Under the pieces are notes generated by a model, which ran no database searches, was not told the origin of the DNA, and saw only the letters and a program-made list of their open reading frames with translations. From positions 2,976,001-3,040,000 of the forward strand of contig NC_066311.1 of NCBI RefSeq assembly GCF_905404315.1: a stretch of 64,000 bases of DNA. Reading direction: 5' to 3'. The stretch's first letter is position 1. Each line of letters starts with the position of its first letter. This document shows, piece after piece, positions 52,022 through 62,541 of the stretch. The stretch is from Leptidea sinapis (lineage: Eukaryota > Arthropoda > Insecta > Lepidoptera > Pieridae). A program made the position numbers and the translations under genes.

Positions 52022-53751
52022 TTTTTTTTTTATTTGAGAGGGGGCAAACGGGCAAGAGGCTCACGGGATGGGGAGAGGTGAGGCAACCGCCCATGGACAT
52101 CCGCAACAACAGGTGTGTCAAGAAATGCGTTGCCGGCCTTTAAGGTGGGAGTATGCTTTTTTCTTGAAGGTCCCTAAGTCGTATCTGTTCGGGAAGATCA
52201 CTGCCGGTAGTTGATTCCACAAAGTGGCTGTGCGAGGCAAGAAATTTCGAAGAAAACGCGCGGTTGTGGAATGCCAGACGTCTACGTGATGCGGATGGTA
52301 CTTTGCACGTAATGTCCGATGGTGGAATTCGGCCGCTGGAATCAACCCGAACCCGTAGAAGATGCAGAGAGAACCCACATCTCTACGCAATGCTAGAGAA
52401 TCAAGCCGATCGGAGATGACTTGATCGTCGATGATTCGAGCCGCTCTTCGTTGTATGCGGTCAAATGGAAGAAGCTGGTACTGGGGAGCACCCGCCCAGA
52501 GGTGAGAACAGTACTCCATGTGAGGCCGAATTTGCGCCTTATAAAGTTGCAGGCGGTGGCTTTTAGTGAAGTACTGTCTCGCCTTACTGAGTACACCAAG
52601 CTTTTTAGAGGCCAGTTTGGCCTTCTCTTCCAAGTGACCACGGAACTGAACGTCGCTCGATATATCGATGCCAAGTATGCCAATACAGGCTGTGGCAGTT
52701 AGAGGAGTGATCTCGAATCGAGGGGATACGACAAAGGGAGACTTTTTAGTGGTGAACGCACAAACTTGTGTCTTCTTAGGGTTGAATTGAACTAAATTTT
52801 GTCGGCCCCATTCCGAGATTTTGCAAAGCATAGTCTCGATTTCAGACACAAGTTTGATCCGGTTCTCGTCGACGTTATCCCGGGACATGTTGGCACGGCC
52901 GGTGTAGGAAGTATACCCCGTGCTGTCGTCTGCATAGCAATGAATATTGCTGATTTGCAGCATATCATTGATAGCACACAGCCTTGCGGGACACCAGAGT
53001 TTATGGGTTTTAAGTCGGAGCATGCACCGTTGATAACAATCTTGATGCTCCGATCAGCCAAAAAGCTAGTGACCCATTTGCACAACTTCTCGAGAAGCCT
53101 ATAGGATGGCAGTTTCGCTATAAGCGCTTTATGCCACACCCGATCAAAGGCCTTCGCTATGTCCAAACTCACCGCCAACGCCTCTCCCTTCGACTCAACC
53201 GCTTGCGCCCATTTATGGGTGAGGTACGCAAGAAGATCACCAGCTGAGCGACCCTGATGGAAACCGTACTGGCAGTCGCTGATCAGCTGGTGCCCTTCTA
53301 GGTACCCCAAGAGCTGGCGGTTGATGATCGACTCCATTACTTTGGAAAAAATGGCAATGGGGCGGTAGTTGGACGGATCTGAGCGTACACCTTTCTTAGG
53401 GATCGGGTGCACTAAAGCCGCCTTCCATAATTTCGGGACTACGCCTGATGAGTAGGAGAGCCGGAAAAGACGGGTAAGGACCGGCGCCAGTTCCGGAGCA
53501 CGTGTCCGCAGCACTATCGGGGGAATGCCATCGGGCCCGCTCTATTTGTGATTGTCCAAGGTGAGAAGCGCCTTAAGCACGGCACCATGCCAGATTTTTA
53601 CCTCCGGAATATCTGAATAGCACCGCGGAATATGCGGTGGTGGTGCACCTTGGTCATCCAGAGTCGAGTTGGACGCGAAGAGGGAGCCCAGGAGATCAGC
53701 TTTCTCTTCCGCGTCATGGGCCAGCGAGTCATCATCCCTGTGCAGTGGCGG
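52022..53751 (-). mobile_element. LINE A, 1.73 kb copy with target-site duplication
   Basis: Inserted in a SINE with TSD AAACTT (52016-52021 and 53752-53757). The 3' poly-A is the T run from 52022. 5' truncated: starts within the region between the endonuclease and RT domains. It contains the best RT of the family. Confidence 0.85.
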
Positions 53752-53763
53752 AAACTTGAACAA
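52118..53763 (-). pseudogene. LINE A reverse transcriptase (frameshifted)
   Basis: Minus strand, three pieces. First, 53763-53542: KFPPLHRDDDSLAHDAEEKA and LLGSLFASNSTLDD, pre-RT. Next, 53514-52792: LTRLFRLSYSSGVVPKLWK, FSKVMESIINRQLLGYLEGH, YGFHQGRSAGDLLAYLTHKW, motif A AVSLDIAKAFDRVWH, motif B NSGVPQGCVLS. Then, in a new frame, 53023-52118: INDMLQISNIHCYADDST (motif C, Y-A-D-D), SPRFEITPLTATACIGILGI, QIRPHMEYCSHLWAGAPQYQ and the C-terminal LPRTATLWNQLPAVIFPNRY. The break between motifs B and C lacks about seven residues found in relatives, so it is a small deletion. Not functional. CR1/Jockey group. Confidence 0.85.
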
Positions 53764-53915
53764 AATAAAAAACTAATAGGACATCTGGATTTGAACCGGG
53801 GTCTTCTGCTTTCCTTATCACCCAATGTCCCATCTGAGCTATATCAAAGAGGCGAAATTTACCTTTGTATTCTAATGTTATTGTAGCTGTTTCTCATTAA
53901 AACGCAGATAAAACT

Positions 53916-54093
53916 TCTTCTCAATCGTTCTCTCTTGTCAGAGTGGTCGTGGTTGCCAAGATGACGCAACATTAGTCGCCGTTGGTCTCCACAGTTATGG
54001 GTCGCACTGCCTCCATCGCGATGCTCCTCCACTTTTGACGGTTTGCAGCATTGCGGGAGCACTCCACAATAGGTGTCACTACTCCACAAATGT
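53916..54093 (+). mobile_element. 178 bp short mobile element with 10 bp TSD
   Basis: Flanked by AGATAAAACT (53906-53915 and 54094-54103). It begins TCTTCTCAATCGTTCTCTCT and has GTCAGAGTGGTCGTGGTTGC, resembling 19925-20040 and 27243-27430. Possibly a SINE; no clear promoter boxes or tail. Confidence 0.7.
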
Positions 54094-54236
54094 AGATAAA
54101 ACTACATTTTTTAAAATTTAAACCTAGCCCCGGAAATCCTCTCTATACTAAACTATATGAACATTTTTGGAGCCGTTTCCGAGATTCAGATAATACCTAT
54201 ACAATAATTAATTGCTCGTTTAAAGGTATAAGATTA

Positions 54237-54799
54237 AGTCGAAGGGAACTGTAGGTCCTCGCAAAATCGACAACAATATATTCGGAACGATACGATAACA
54301 AGACGAATATATCGCACCTATACTCTAACAAATATGTAACCATAGACTAATATTTTGATTTTTTACCATGTCAGAGTGAATGAATTATGCGCAAACTATC
54401 TATAATCTATGCTATGTCGCTGCTAAGTGTCAAAAGTCAAAACATAGCTTAGGCGCTTAGAACCATGCCAGGCTGTGCACCACCAATTTGCATCATTAAC
54501 ACAAAATGTAAATATTCAAAAATTATGTATTGAATATAATATGACCATTTAAAATTGAAAAATTATTACAAAACTTGCGGATAATAAAGAGAAAGAAAAA
54601 AAGTAACAACCCTTCTCGTTGACTTCCTATTTCTCAGGCGGCCATTTGCATTACTTTCTACACATAAACGATCAACAAAATGACTTAAATTACTTGGTAG
54701 TAAATAAATCCTGTTGAATAGTAAATCACATATAATTATTTTAATTTTATTTATTAAGTACGTATATTGTATAGCAAATATATCTATACAACTTGAAAC
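54237..54799. other. AT-rich stretch, nothing recognised
   Basis: No supported feature. Confidence 0.4.
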
Positions 54800-55940
54800 G
54801 ATAAAAGCAACGGCAGCCTAGAAGGTGTCGTTGAAATTTATTATGACTTTCGAAGTGGTTTAACAAAAAACAATGTGTTGACCGGTTGATTTCTGCATTT
54901 GGTGATGAAACCCCATGCAAATCCACAATTTATCGCTGGTTTACTGAATTTCAACGTGGACGTGTCACTCTCAGTGATGATCCCCTTCAAGGTCGTCCAA
55001 AACTGCAGTCACCAAAGAAAACGTTGATGCTGTGCGTAAGCTGATTGAGGAAGATCGACATGTGACATACCGCGAAATTCAGGCAACTTTAGACATTGGC
55101 ATGAGTCAAATACAAATAATCTTGCATGAACAATTAGGTGTAAAAAAGTTGTTTTCCCGATGGATACCGCATTTGCTCTGTGAAGAGCAAAAAGCGGCTC
55201 GCGTTACTCGATGTGTCAGAACTCTCGAAAGATTCCACGCAGGATCCTCAAATGCTGTATACAACATCGTATCAGGTGACGAATCCTGGATATACGCGTA
55301 CGAACCCGAAACAAAAAACCAGTCACGAGTTTGGGTGTTCGAAAATGAGTTAAAGCCAACAAAAATTGTTCGTTCGCGGAGTGTTGCAAAAAAAATGGTG
55401 GCCACGTTTGTCTCCAAAACCGCCTATGTTGCGACTATTCCTCTTGAGGGACAAAGAACGGTTAATACAGAATGGTATGATAGCATTTGTTTGCCACAGG
55501 TCATTTCTGAACTCCGTAAAGAGAACTGCAACCGCCGCATCATCCTCCATCACGACAATGCGAGTTCTCACACCGCGCACAGAACAAAAGAGTTTTTGGA
55601 GCAAGAAAACATAGAATTATTACACCATCCGCCCTACAGCCCCGATCTAAGCCCTAATGATTTCTATACTTTCCCTAAAATAAAGAATAAATTGCGTGGT
55701 CAGAGATTTTCATCACCTAAAGAAGCTGTGGACGCCTACAAAACGGCCATTTTGGAGACCCCAACCTCCGAATGGAATGGTTGCTTCAATGATTGGTTCC
55801 ATCGTATGGGAAAATGTGTCAAATTTCGCGGAGAATACTTCGAAAAGCAATAAATACATTTTTAAATAGTAATGCTGTGTCACTTCCTTGATTCCCGTAA
55901 TTTTCAGTGCCGCCCTCGTAAGAGTAGGATTCGACACGAC
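54800..55940 (+). mobile_element. mariner-family element (decayed)
   Basis: The transposase pseudogene defines it. Sequence after the stop (TGTGTCACTTCCTTGATTCC) resembles a mariner 3' end in style. I cannot find its complement upstream, so the 5' inverted repeat is lost or strongly mutated. Confidence 0.7.
54825..55853 (+). pseudogene. mariner transposase, N-terminal frameshifts
   Basis: The last 273 codons (55032-55853) are open. They contain the linker motif SRWIPHLLCEEQKAARV, first catalytic D in SGDESWIYAYEPETK, second D in ILHHDNASSHTAHRTKEFL and third D in YSPDLSPNDFY. There are exactly 34 residues between the second and third D, i.e. the mariner DD34D signature. The N-terminal helix-turn-helix part (FYYDFRSG, then FGDETPCKSTIYRWFTEFQR and GRVTLSDDP) is present, but a one-base change near 54870 and a one-base deletion near 55009 break the frame. 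All three catalytic Asp codons survive, so decay is recent or selection-free drift spared them. Confidence 0.85.
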
Positions 55941-56210
55941 TAATGCTACGATATATCGAATATCGATTTTAGGAGTAGGCTCCCTGGTCCATGCGTCAAT
56001 TATAGTTAATAAATCATTCTACTTGTTGGATGCATTATAATTGTGACAGTAATCACAACCTTCCACAAACAATGAATTCAAAGTGTAAAGGTTGATGCAT
56101 CCAATATACGATAATTTATATTTCTGCAGTTAAATCTTTATTACTTTCATGAAATAATTTGTATTATTTAAACACGACTCATATATTGGATGCAGCACCT
56201 TACAAACTAA
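55941..56210. repeat. Region with inverted TTGGATGCAT arms
   Basis: TTGGATGCAT near 56024-56033 and ATGCATCCAA near 56095-56104 are inverted. A third TTGGATGCA occurs near 56186. Possibly a small TIR element; not resolved. Confidence 0.4.
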
Positions 56211-56555
56211 TCTATACTAATATTATAAAGCTGCAGTGTTTGTTTGTTTTGTTTAAACGCGCTAATCTCTGGTACTACTGGTCCGATTTGAATGATTCTT
56301 TCAGTGTTGGGTAGTCCATTTATCGAGTAAGGCTATAGGCTATGTTGTTTTTTTTTTCAAAATTAGGGATCCGTAATAAAATTGCTATTTTGTAACACAA
56401 GGTGTAAAATCGAAAACATATTTTTGCGTGCGCTGCAAAAACTATTGACAATAGAACAAAATGATGGCTATAATATAGGCAATATTTTATTACTTATAAA
56501 ACTATCGCGTGAATTATACTTTATATGGCAAAACAAGGTTTGCCGGGTCAGCTAG
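56211..56555 (+). mobile_element. Non-autonomous Helitron-type element, complete
   Basis: A|TCTATACTAATATTATAAAG at the start, CCGGGTCAGCTAG|T at the end, and a hairpin GGCAAA...TTTGCC (56527-56544) 7 bases before the terminal CTAG region. This is the full set of Helitron end features; 345 bp, non-coding. Confidence 0.75.
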
Positions 56556-56599
56556 TTTGTTATATATCAGGCATTGTAAAATACTGTATTTGATTGAAA

Positions 56600-56735
56600 A
56601 GAGTGGCCATTGAGTTTCTTGTATGTTCTTCTCACGAGCTCAACTCTTTACAAACATTTGGTAAATTCAGTTATTTAAAAGAAATATTTCATAATATAAA
56701 GAAGATTCAAAAGCTATATAAGGTTAATTTGACTT
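56600..56735 (+). repeat. Dispersed repeat ending TTTGACTTTGACTTT
   Basis: Head shared with 21812-21868 (TTGTATGTTCTTCTCACGAG); the end is a TTTGAC simple repeat. Confidence 0.5.
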
Positions 56736-56744
56736 TGACTTTCA

Positions 56745-56895
56745 TCAGGGTGAGTGTTGTGGGTTCGCGATAACGTCCCGACTCATACTGCGGACTTGTG
56801 CTCGTAGTGCGCGGCTGGCCAGGACGAGGGGCGCGGGGGGGTGATAGCGAGAACTGTATTACCTACTGACACCATATCACTATTGGTGTTCACGG
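56745..56895 (+). repeat. Dispersed repeat, partner of 19605-19770
   Basis: Ordered blocks TCATCAGGGTGAGTGT, GTTCGCG, TGCGGACTTGTGCTCGTAGT and CTATTGGTGTTCACG. It lacks the second hairpin arm. Confidence 0.6.
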
Positions 56896-57153
56896 GTGCA
56901 CAAAATGTACTCACAATGTCCAATATCGGCACTTTTGGTCTTTTTTCGACGTAATTTAAAGTGGAACAACATGGTTTTATTGAAAACATTTATTCACTTA
57001 GATCAAGAACATAAGAATGTCAAAGATTTTACCACAACTTCGGAAAATCTGAGCTTTAATGAGAAGAAGTTACATGAACATCATTGGTATCCATTTAAGT
57101 CTAAAATAACCTAAAATTGCCCTACATAAAAAGAAAAGAAGTAAAATTATTAT

Positions 57154-57415
57154 TAACGGCGCCTATTTCTGCCGTGAAGCAGTAATGTTTAAGGTTTACT
57201 GTGTTTCGGTCTGAAGGGCGCCGTAGCTAGTGAAATTATTGGGCAAATGAGACTTAACATCTTATGTCTCACGGTGACGAGCGCAATTGTAGTGCCCGTC
57301 AGAATTTTTGGGTTTTTCAAGAATCCTGAGCGGCACTGCATTGTAACGGGTAGGGTATCAATTACCATCAGCTGAACGTCCTGCTCGTCTCGTCCCTTAT
57401 TTTCATAAAAAAAAA
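57154..57415 (+). repeat. Dispersed repeat B, head missing
   Basis: From GGCGCCTATTTCTGCCGTGA to the tail plus A run. Both hairpins recognisable. Confidence 0.85.
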
Positions 57416-57716
57416 CCTAATCAAACGTTTTCACTTACTTGTGTAAGTTAAAAAAGGGAAAAATGAAGTGGTTATTCATTGATTAGACTCAAGTCTGGAA
57501 TTTTTATACTGAAGTATTCTTGCAATTTCATAAAATTTTGAATTTTTAACATAGAACTTAAACAGTTGACGTTTTTAAAACAGTTGACAAATTTGGCGAG
57601 AATGCGTGTGCGAGTGACAAAAATAAATATAAAGCTACCCTCATTACGAAAAATATTGAGAATCTGTAATTAATAACTCTCAACACTACGAATTGAGTCA
57701 TCGCTATCAAAAATTA
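57416..57716. other. AT-rich stretch, nothing recognised
   Basis: No supported feature. Confidence 0.4.
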
Positions 57717-57936
57717 TTGTGTTTCGGTCTGAAGGGCGCCGGAGCTAGTGAAATTATCTACTGGGCAAATGAGGCTTAACATCTTACGTCTCAAGGTGAC
57801 GAGCGCAGTTGTAGGGCCGCTCAGAGTTTTTGAGTTTTTCAAGAGTCTTAAGCGGCACTGCATTGTAATGGGCAGGACGTATCAATTACCATCAGCTAAT
57901 CGTCCTGCTCGTCTCGTCCCTAATTTTCATAAAAAG
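57717..57936 (+). repeat. Dispersed repeat B, 3' two-thirds
   Basis: Second copy 300 bp downstream of the first, same orientation; starts at GTGTTTCGGTCTGAAGGGCG. Confidence 0.85.
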
Positions 57937-58079
57937 AATGGTTAGCAACTATGCGTAAATATTCATAAGCAAAAACTCAAAACAGTCACGAGTATAGTAC
58001 CTAAATATTCACATACACTATAAATAAGTTAAGGTAAGCGATAAATCATATATTTAAACTAATAACTTAAAATGGTATA

Positions 58080-58162
58080 TCTAAAATATAAAATTCTCTT
58101 GTCGCGGTGTTTGTTGCAAAACTCCTCCGAAACGGCTGAACCGATTTGTATGAAATTGAAAT
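58080..58162 (+). mobile_element. Helitron-type 5' end, truncated
   Basis: A|TCTAAAATATAAAATTCTCT then CTCCGAAACGGCTGAACCGA, as in the left part of this class. The remainder is absent. Confidence 0.5.
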
Positions 58163-58869
58163 GAAAATATTCATTAAAATTAACACCTTTATTCAACTTG
58201 ACCTGTTTTCATGCGTTGCTTAAAATTGAAAAATAAATATAAATCGAAATTGTGTGCATATGTAAGTAGCATACAGTATGGATTGCATGTATATGAAAAT
58301 AAAAGTCAAACTCGTCCACAGAAGTATAGTAAAATTAATTATTAAATTAAAATCCCTAAATTATAACAGTGAAATTTTCAAAGAAAATAAATATCAAAAT
58401 TCTATAACAAAAAACAAAACAGTCTGTTTAGAAAACGTACTTTGATCCGGAGAAGCGACAACGTAGCACAGAAGCGACAAATCGGCTGTTACTTCTCTTC
58501 TCGTAAACAAGCGCTTAACAATTAGCGAAGAAATCAAAATTGATTTAAACATTTCACTTGAACTTTTAGAAAGATAAATTAATAATATAACAGTAAATCA
58601 CTTGAAATATTCGCGTAAGGCGAACTGGCTACTTGGAATCACGAACACTCCGACAGATCGGACACAAATCACGGAAGCTAACGGAAAACTGATTACCAAA
58701 TCAACAAACACTTAAATGGCGAAAAAAAAATGCGTAAATAGCCAACAATTCTAATTTATATCTGATACTTTATTTACAATTACCAACCAACAACCTAAAC
58801 AAGGCATTAAAAACTAGTATTTTTGGATTATTCGAATGTTTTAATATTTTTAACAATGTAATATGTATA
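58163..58869. other. AT-rich stretch, nothing recognised
   Basis: Positions 58445-58500 have a short GC-richer patch; no supported feature. Confidence 0.4.
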
Positions 58870-60345
58870 TAAAAACAAAACAAATCTTATAACTATATTT
58901 ACAATACGACTACATAAAATTAAATCAATCATTACGTGGAAGCGTACCAAGAATACTGGCAGCATTACCGCATTCGATAGCAAGGCTGATCCGTTGACCG
59001 AAATAGCTGCCAGCGCTTGGGTTTCCAGTAGCCTTATTGAGGCGCGAAGATAGTATTTTAAACATTCTTCGCGCCTCTGGGCCCCACGGGCCAAGTGTCT
59101 CTACACCAAACGGCACAAAGATGTATGATTCACTGAGACCAACATATTTGCGACGCTTGCTGTCTTCGGCAGTCGAAGCAGCAGCCCCAGCACCAACTGA
59201 CGTAATTTGGACATGAGAAGGAGCCAGAGTGTAGACGCAAGTAGCGTCCCACACCAGCGCCCTTCCCTGTGCCAAAGCCACCAGCGTCAATTCATCAGGA
59301 CGTTTGCCATCGCGGCGGGTAATACCATTTGGCTCTAAAACAGCTGGTATATTAAGAGCGGCAAATGCCCTACGGATGACTTCATTAATGCTGGCGTGAT
59401 GACTGATACGGCCTGCCGATTCAAGGCGGGATAACCCGTGACGTTCAAGAGCATCTACCTGAATGCCACATCTACATTGATGTGGTTCATTCAGTTTTAT
59501 ACCTAGCCGGAGTGATACGCATATGATAATGTCATATTGTCAAGTAGCGTTCCAATCGGCGCAGAAGGCAAGGCTTGTAACCAAAAGCCCGACTCATTTT
59601 GTGTCACGGCCAAAAGACGTGCACGCTCTGTTATGTCAGTAGATGAGATCAAAAGATCATCAAAGGCTGACCTACAAAGAAGTGCGTCCCATTCTTTTTG
59701 ACACTTTAAATCGTCTGGAAAATTTTGAATGTTTGCAATATTTAACCAAGCATTGTTAGCTTCGTTCAAATACACAATCTCCGAGTTGCCTGGTACATGA
59801 TTTAGAATTCTAGTAACCAAAGGCTGCGCACTATGAACTGAAGATAGAAATGCTGGTAAGGCAACGCCCGAAACTTTGCGAGTACCCAAACCACCAAACC
59901 GTATCGGTAAAGAGGCTTGAGACCACGCACGATCTGTAAACGCACAATTCAAAACTGTTTCTAAAATATTTTTAAGTGAAATATCAATCACATCAAGCAA
60001 ATTTGGAAATTTCCATGACGGGCTAGACCTTAAGAGGTACGTAAATTTTGGAACAAATAAACAAGACCGAATAATAGTTAAGGCCATATGAGAATTAATA
60101 TTCAATAATCTGTCCGAAACGTTACTAAATTTTTTAATGTGATCGCTTAAGATCGTTGGAATTGAAACAGGAAATAATGGAGCTCCAAGAAGTGAAGTGA
60201 ATTCTTATCCAAAACTTTAATATTGGGGGCCAGAACATTAAATTTATTGGGAATATCAACCCGGTCTGAAATTTGGAAATTTTCGCCGATAAAAAGCTCG
60301 CATTTCGAAAAATTTAACTCAAGGTCGATTGAGCTAAAACTTTCT
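58870..60345 (-). pseudogene. Family F LINE: RT C-terminus plus endonuclease-like domain
   Basis: Minus strand. About 60345-60105: ELNFSKCELF and RVDIPNKFNVLAPNIKVLDK with frame errors, the region just after RT motif C. 60105-59503: MALTIIRSCLFVPKFTYLLR, RFGGLGTRKVSGVALPAFLS and WLQALPSAPIGTLLDNMTL. After a frameshift, an uninterrupted frame to 58925: VSLRLGIKL, HQCRCGIQVDALERHG (zinc-finger-like CxC, but the final Cys is Arg), HHASINEVIRRAFAAL, ITRRDGKRPDELTL, RALVWDATC, VPFGVETLGPWGPEA and QRISLAIECGNAASILGTL. The order zinc-knuckle, R/H-H-x3-N, R-P-D, W-D matches the restriction-like endonuclease that follows RT in R2-type elements. Assignment to that group is my inference. Confidence 0.65.
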
Positions 60346-60539
60346 ATTTAACAATTATTAATAATATTAATGAATGGATAAGCTTTGTAAAAAAATATTT
60401 ATTTTTGTATGTTCAATACTTACGAAGCCACTGTTTTCAGAGTGATTTCCTGAGCAGCGAACAAGTAAGTTGGTACGATTTGTGACAGGTTGCTTTCAAA
60501 TTACAAAAAAGTAATAAATTGTTATTGCTTAGTTCTTTC
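60346..60539. other. Unassigned stretch
   Basis: Contains the left target duplication GTTCTTTC (60532-60539); otherwise nothing. Confidence 0.4.
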
Positions 60540-60877
60540 CACGGACGAGTAAAAAATAGCAGTGAAGCACCAAAACAAGCCGGTAAACGTGTAAATACAT
60601 AGCCCGACGCACACACTTACACTAATACAAGCCGATCGGCCGCCATTTTGAGATTTTCCATCGTCTGTGACAGATCAGTTTGCGTCCCAATAAAATATTT
60701 AAAAAATGCCGTCGTGCGTTGTGAAAAAGTGTAAAAACGCTACTATAACAATATTTGTGGCCATATATGACTTTGACAGAGAAAAAATTGTGTAACGTAA
60801 CCGCACACACACTAGCAAAAAGGTGCTTCACTTGCTAATATCACGGCGCGGAGTCCTTCTTTTTTTACTTGTCCGTG
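60540..60877. mobile_element. 338 bp MITE with 8 bp TSD and THAP-like exon remnant
   Basis: Ends CACGGACGAGTAAAAAA and TTTTTTACTTGTCCGTG are inverted repeats. The flanks GTTCTTTC (60532-60539) and GTTCTTCC (60878-60885) match at 7 of 8. Subterminal AGTGAAGCACC is also inverted (near 60562 and 60821). Inside, the plus strand at 60706 reads MPSCVVKKCKNA and then a stop after 29 codons. This resembles the first residues (C-x2-4-C) of a THAP zinc finger as found in P-element-like transposases. Confidence 0.7.
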
Positions 60878-61112
60878 GTTCTTCCTTATTCAAAATCATT
60901 ATCTCTAAACTACTTCATAATTTATAAAAACAAACGTAGGAAGCTGTTTAGTTTTAAATACCCTAGGGACAGTATATTTTACAATAATCATTACAGAACA
61001 ATTTCAAAATCAACTTAAACAGCTTATGGCTTACCGATTACAACTCCCTTTAAAAACAGCTAATCTTCGACCTTGCCTTTGAATAGCGCCGCCCGCGACC
61101 GATAAAGAGATA
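60878..61112. other. AT-rich stretch, nothing recognised
   Basis: No supported feature beyond the TSD. Confidence 0.4.
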
Positions 61113-61376
61113 CCGCTGGCACGTGTATCTTATAGCCTAACCACATAGTCGGATTTGGTACGGCCGGACCATAGGACGGTCCGATGGGCATGGTTGGTCG
61201 CCTCGCCGTCGTACTCAGTACGGTCCGGACGGTAGTTATAATAATTTTGTGCGATGCACAATTCGACATAACATCGAATATGGTCTGGTACCAGACCGCG
61301 TTCGAGGGTTCGGCCAGACCAAATCCGAACATGTGTATCGGCTATAAAATACACGTGTCAATACACTGGCGGCTTT
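61113..61376. mobile_element. MITE with long imperfect inverted repeats
   Basis: CACGTGTATCTTATAGCC...CGGATTTGGTACGGCC on the left pairs with GGCCAGACCAAATCCG...GGCTATAAAATACACGTG on the right, roughly 55-60 bp arms around 61119-61172 and 61309-61356. The interior has further GGACGGTCC-type palindromes. No coding. Confidence 0.75.
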
Positions 61377-62117
61377 TCTTTGGTAGCGCTGTTATTCAAC
61401 TTTTGCACGGCAAACCGGCAACGCCGCCTTACGATATTGAAATAATCAAGTTCATTGAATCATTGACCCAGTCAATTCTACAGTACGTAAAGTCTACTTT
61501 TTGACAAAACTAATGCACGGATTTTGTTAATTTTTTGGTGTATCGTCAGCAAATATGCTAACAAGTATGTACCTACATTTATTTCATATATGTTAGTTCC
61601 ATACAGTCAAATATTCTTTAATATCAAATTAATTTTGTTGGAAATATATTATCACGTCGAGTGCTCTTTAATCTCGAGTAAAAATTACACTCATGACGTT
61701 AATAACATAATACAATTGCATATTTGCAGTTTAATATATTCAGTTTCATAAAAGACCTCCAGATTGTACATTTTAATAAAAACAAACAACAGATTCTCAT
61801 ATGGACAACAAAAGCTGTTACTTGTTAGGTAGCCATTACTTTTTCTTTCATTTTGGGGGTAGATTGCAATTTTACGCGGACTGAGCGCGAATATTAAAAA
61901 TTAAACTTAATAAGCAAACGCCCCGCTTTGAGTATGGAAAATAATTTATCCGGCCTCACTGCTAGACAACGTTGTCGGCATAAAAGCAATTTGGATTTTG
62001 AAAGCTTGTTTTTAACAAATGCGAAAAGTGTTTATTGTTATTTAAGTTTTTCACTATTTTGATGCATTTGATACTGACAAGACATTTGCATATATGTAAA
62101 TAGGTAACTATAACTTT
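61377..62117. other. AT-rich stretch, nothing recognised
   Basis: No supported feature. Confidence 0.4.
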
Positions 62118-62507
62118 AACTAATTCTACTACTATAATAAGTAGGCTTCATAAGATTTTTACTTTTATTTCACCGTTCAGGCATTATCTATAAATAAATT
62201 TAAATGTATTATTAAAAAATGGCTCTGTTGTAAATCCTACTACTCCACAGCTGAATATCTAAGTAATCCGACAGCCTGGGAATAGATTATGAGTATTTTA
62301 TAGCAATAGCAATGACAGTACAATATTGTATATTTCATTCAAAAAGATCAAAAAAGAATGCTGGGAGAGTTTCTTGCGCCGCTTTTTCTTTCTCAGAGCG
62401 CCATTTGTCTCCGAAGCGCTAGTAGTATCTAGTATATTTGAAATCACATCAAAAAGAATTCTCGAGGAATCAATTTTCAGAAAATAAATGCCTTTTATGC
62501 CCTTTAT
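62118..62507 (+). mobile_element. LINE D 3' tail
   Basis: Plus-strand copy with C-terminal codons and 3' UTR: GTAAATCCTACTACTCCACA, AGAATGCTGGGAGAGTTTCT, TCCGAAGCGCTAGTAGTATC, ending AATGCCTTTTATGCC. Confidence 0.8.
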
Positions 62508-62517
62508 AATATGTCAC

Positions 62518-62541
62518 ATATATATATATATATATATATAT
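62518..62541. repeat. (AT)12 microsatellite
   Basis: 24 bases of uninterrupted AT dinucleotide directly after the LINE D tail. Confidence 0.9.

Larger units (their letters stand above)
51966..54236 (-). repeat. tRNA-like SINE (third family) split by two insertions
   Basis: Pieces 51966-52021, 53752-53915 and 54094-54236 line up with the uninterrupted copy 45906-46190. The middle piece carries the minus-strand A-box-like TAGCTCAGATGGGAC and B-box GGTTCAAATCC. The joints coincide with target duplications of the inserted elements. Confidence 0.8.

Noticed and set aside
53760..53850. tRNA gene on the minus strand
   Set aside because: The sequence is repeated with its flanks at 45950-46030, so it is part of a tRNA-derived SINE.
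54800..55940. Intact mariner inverted repeats
   Set aside because: The complement of the 3' terminal sequence could not be found upstream of the transposase.
61113..61376. Coding frames of 70-106 codons on both strands
   Set aside because: They result from long inverted repeats of a MITE and carry no domain.
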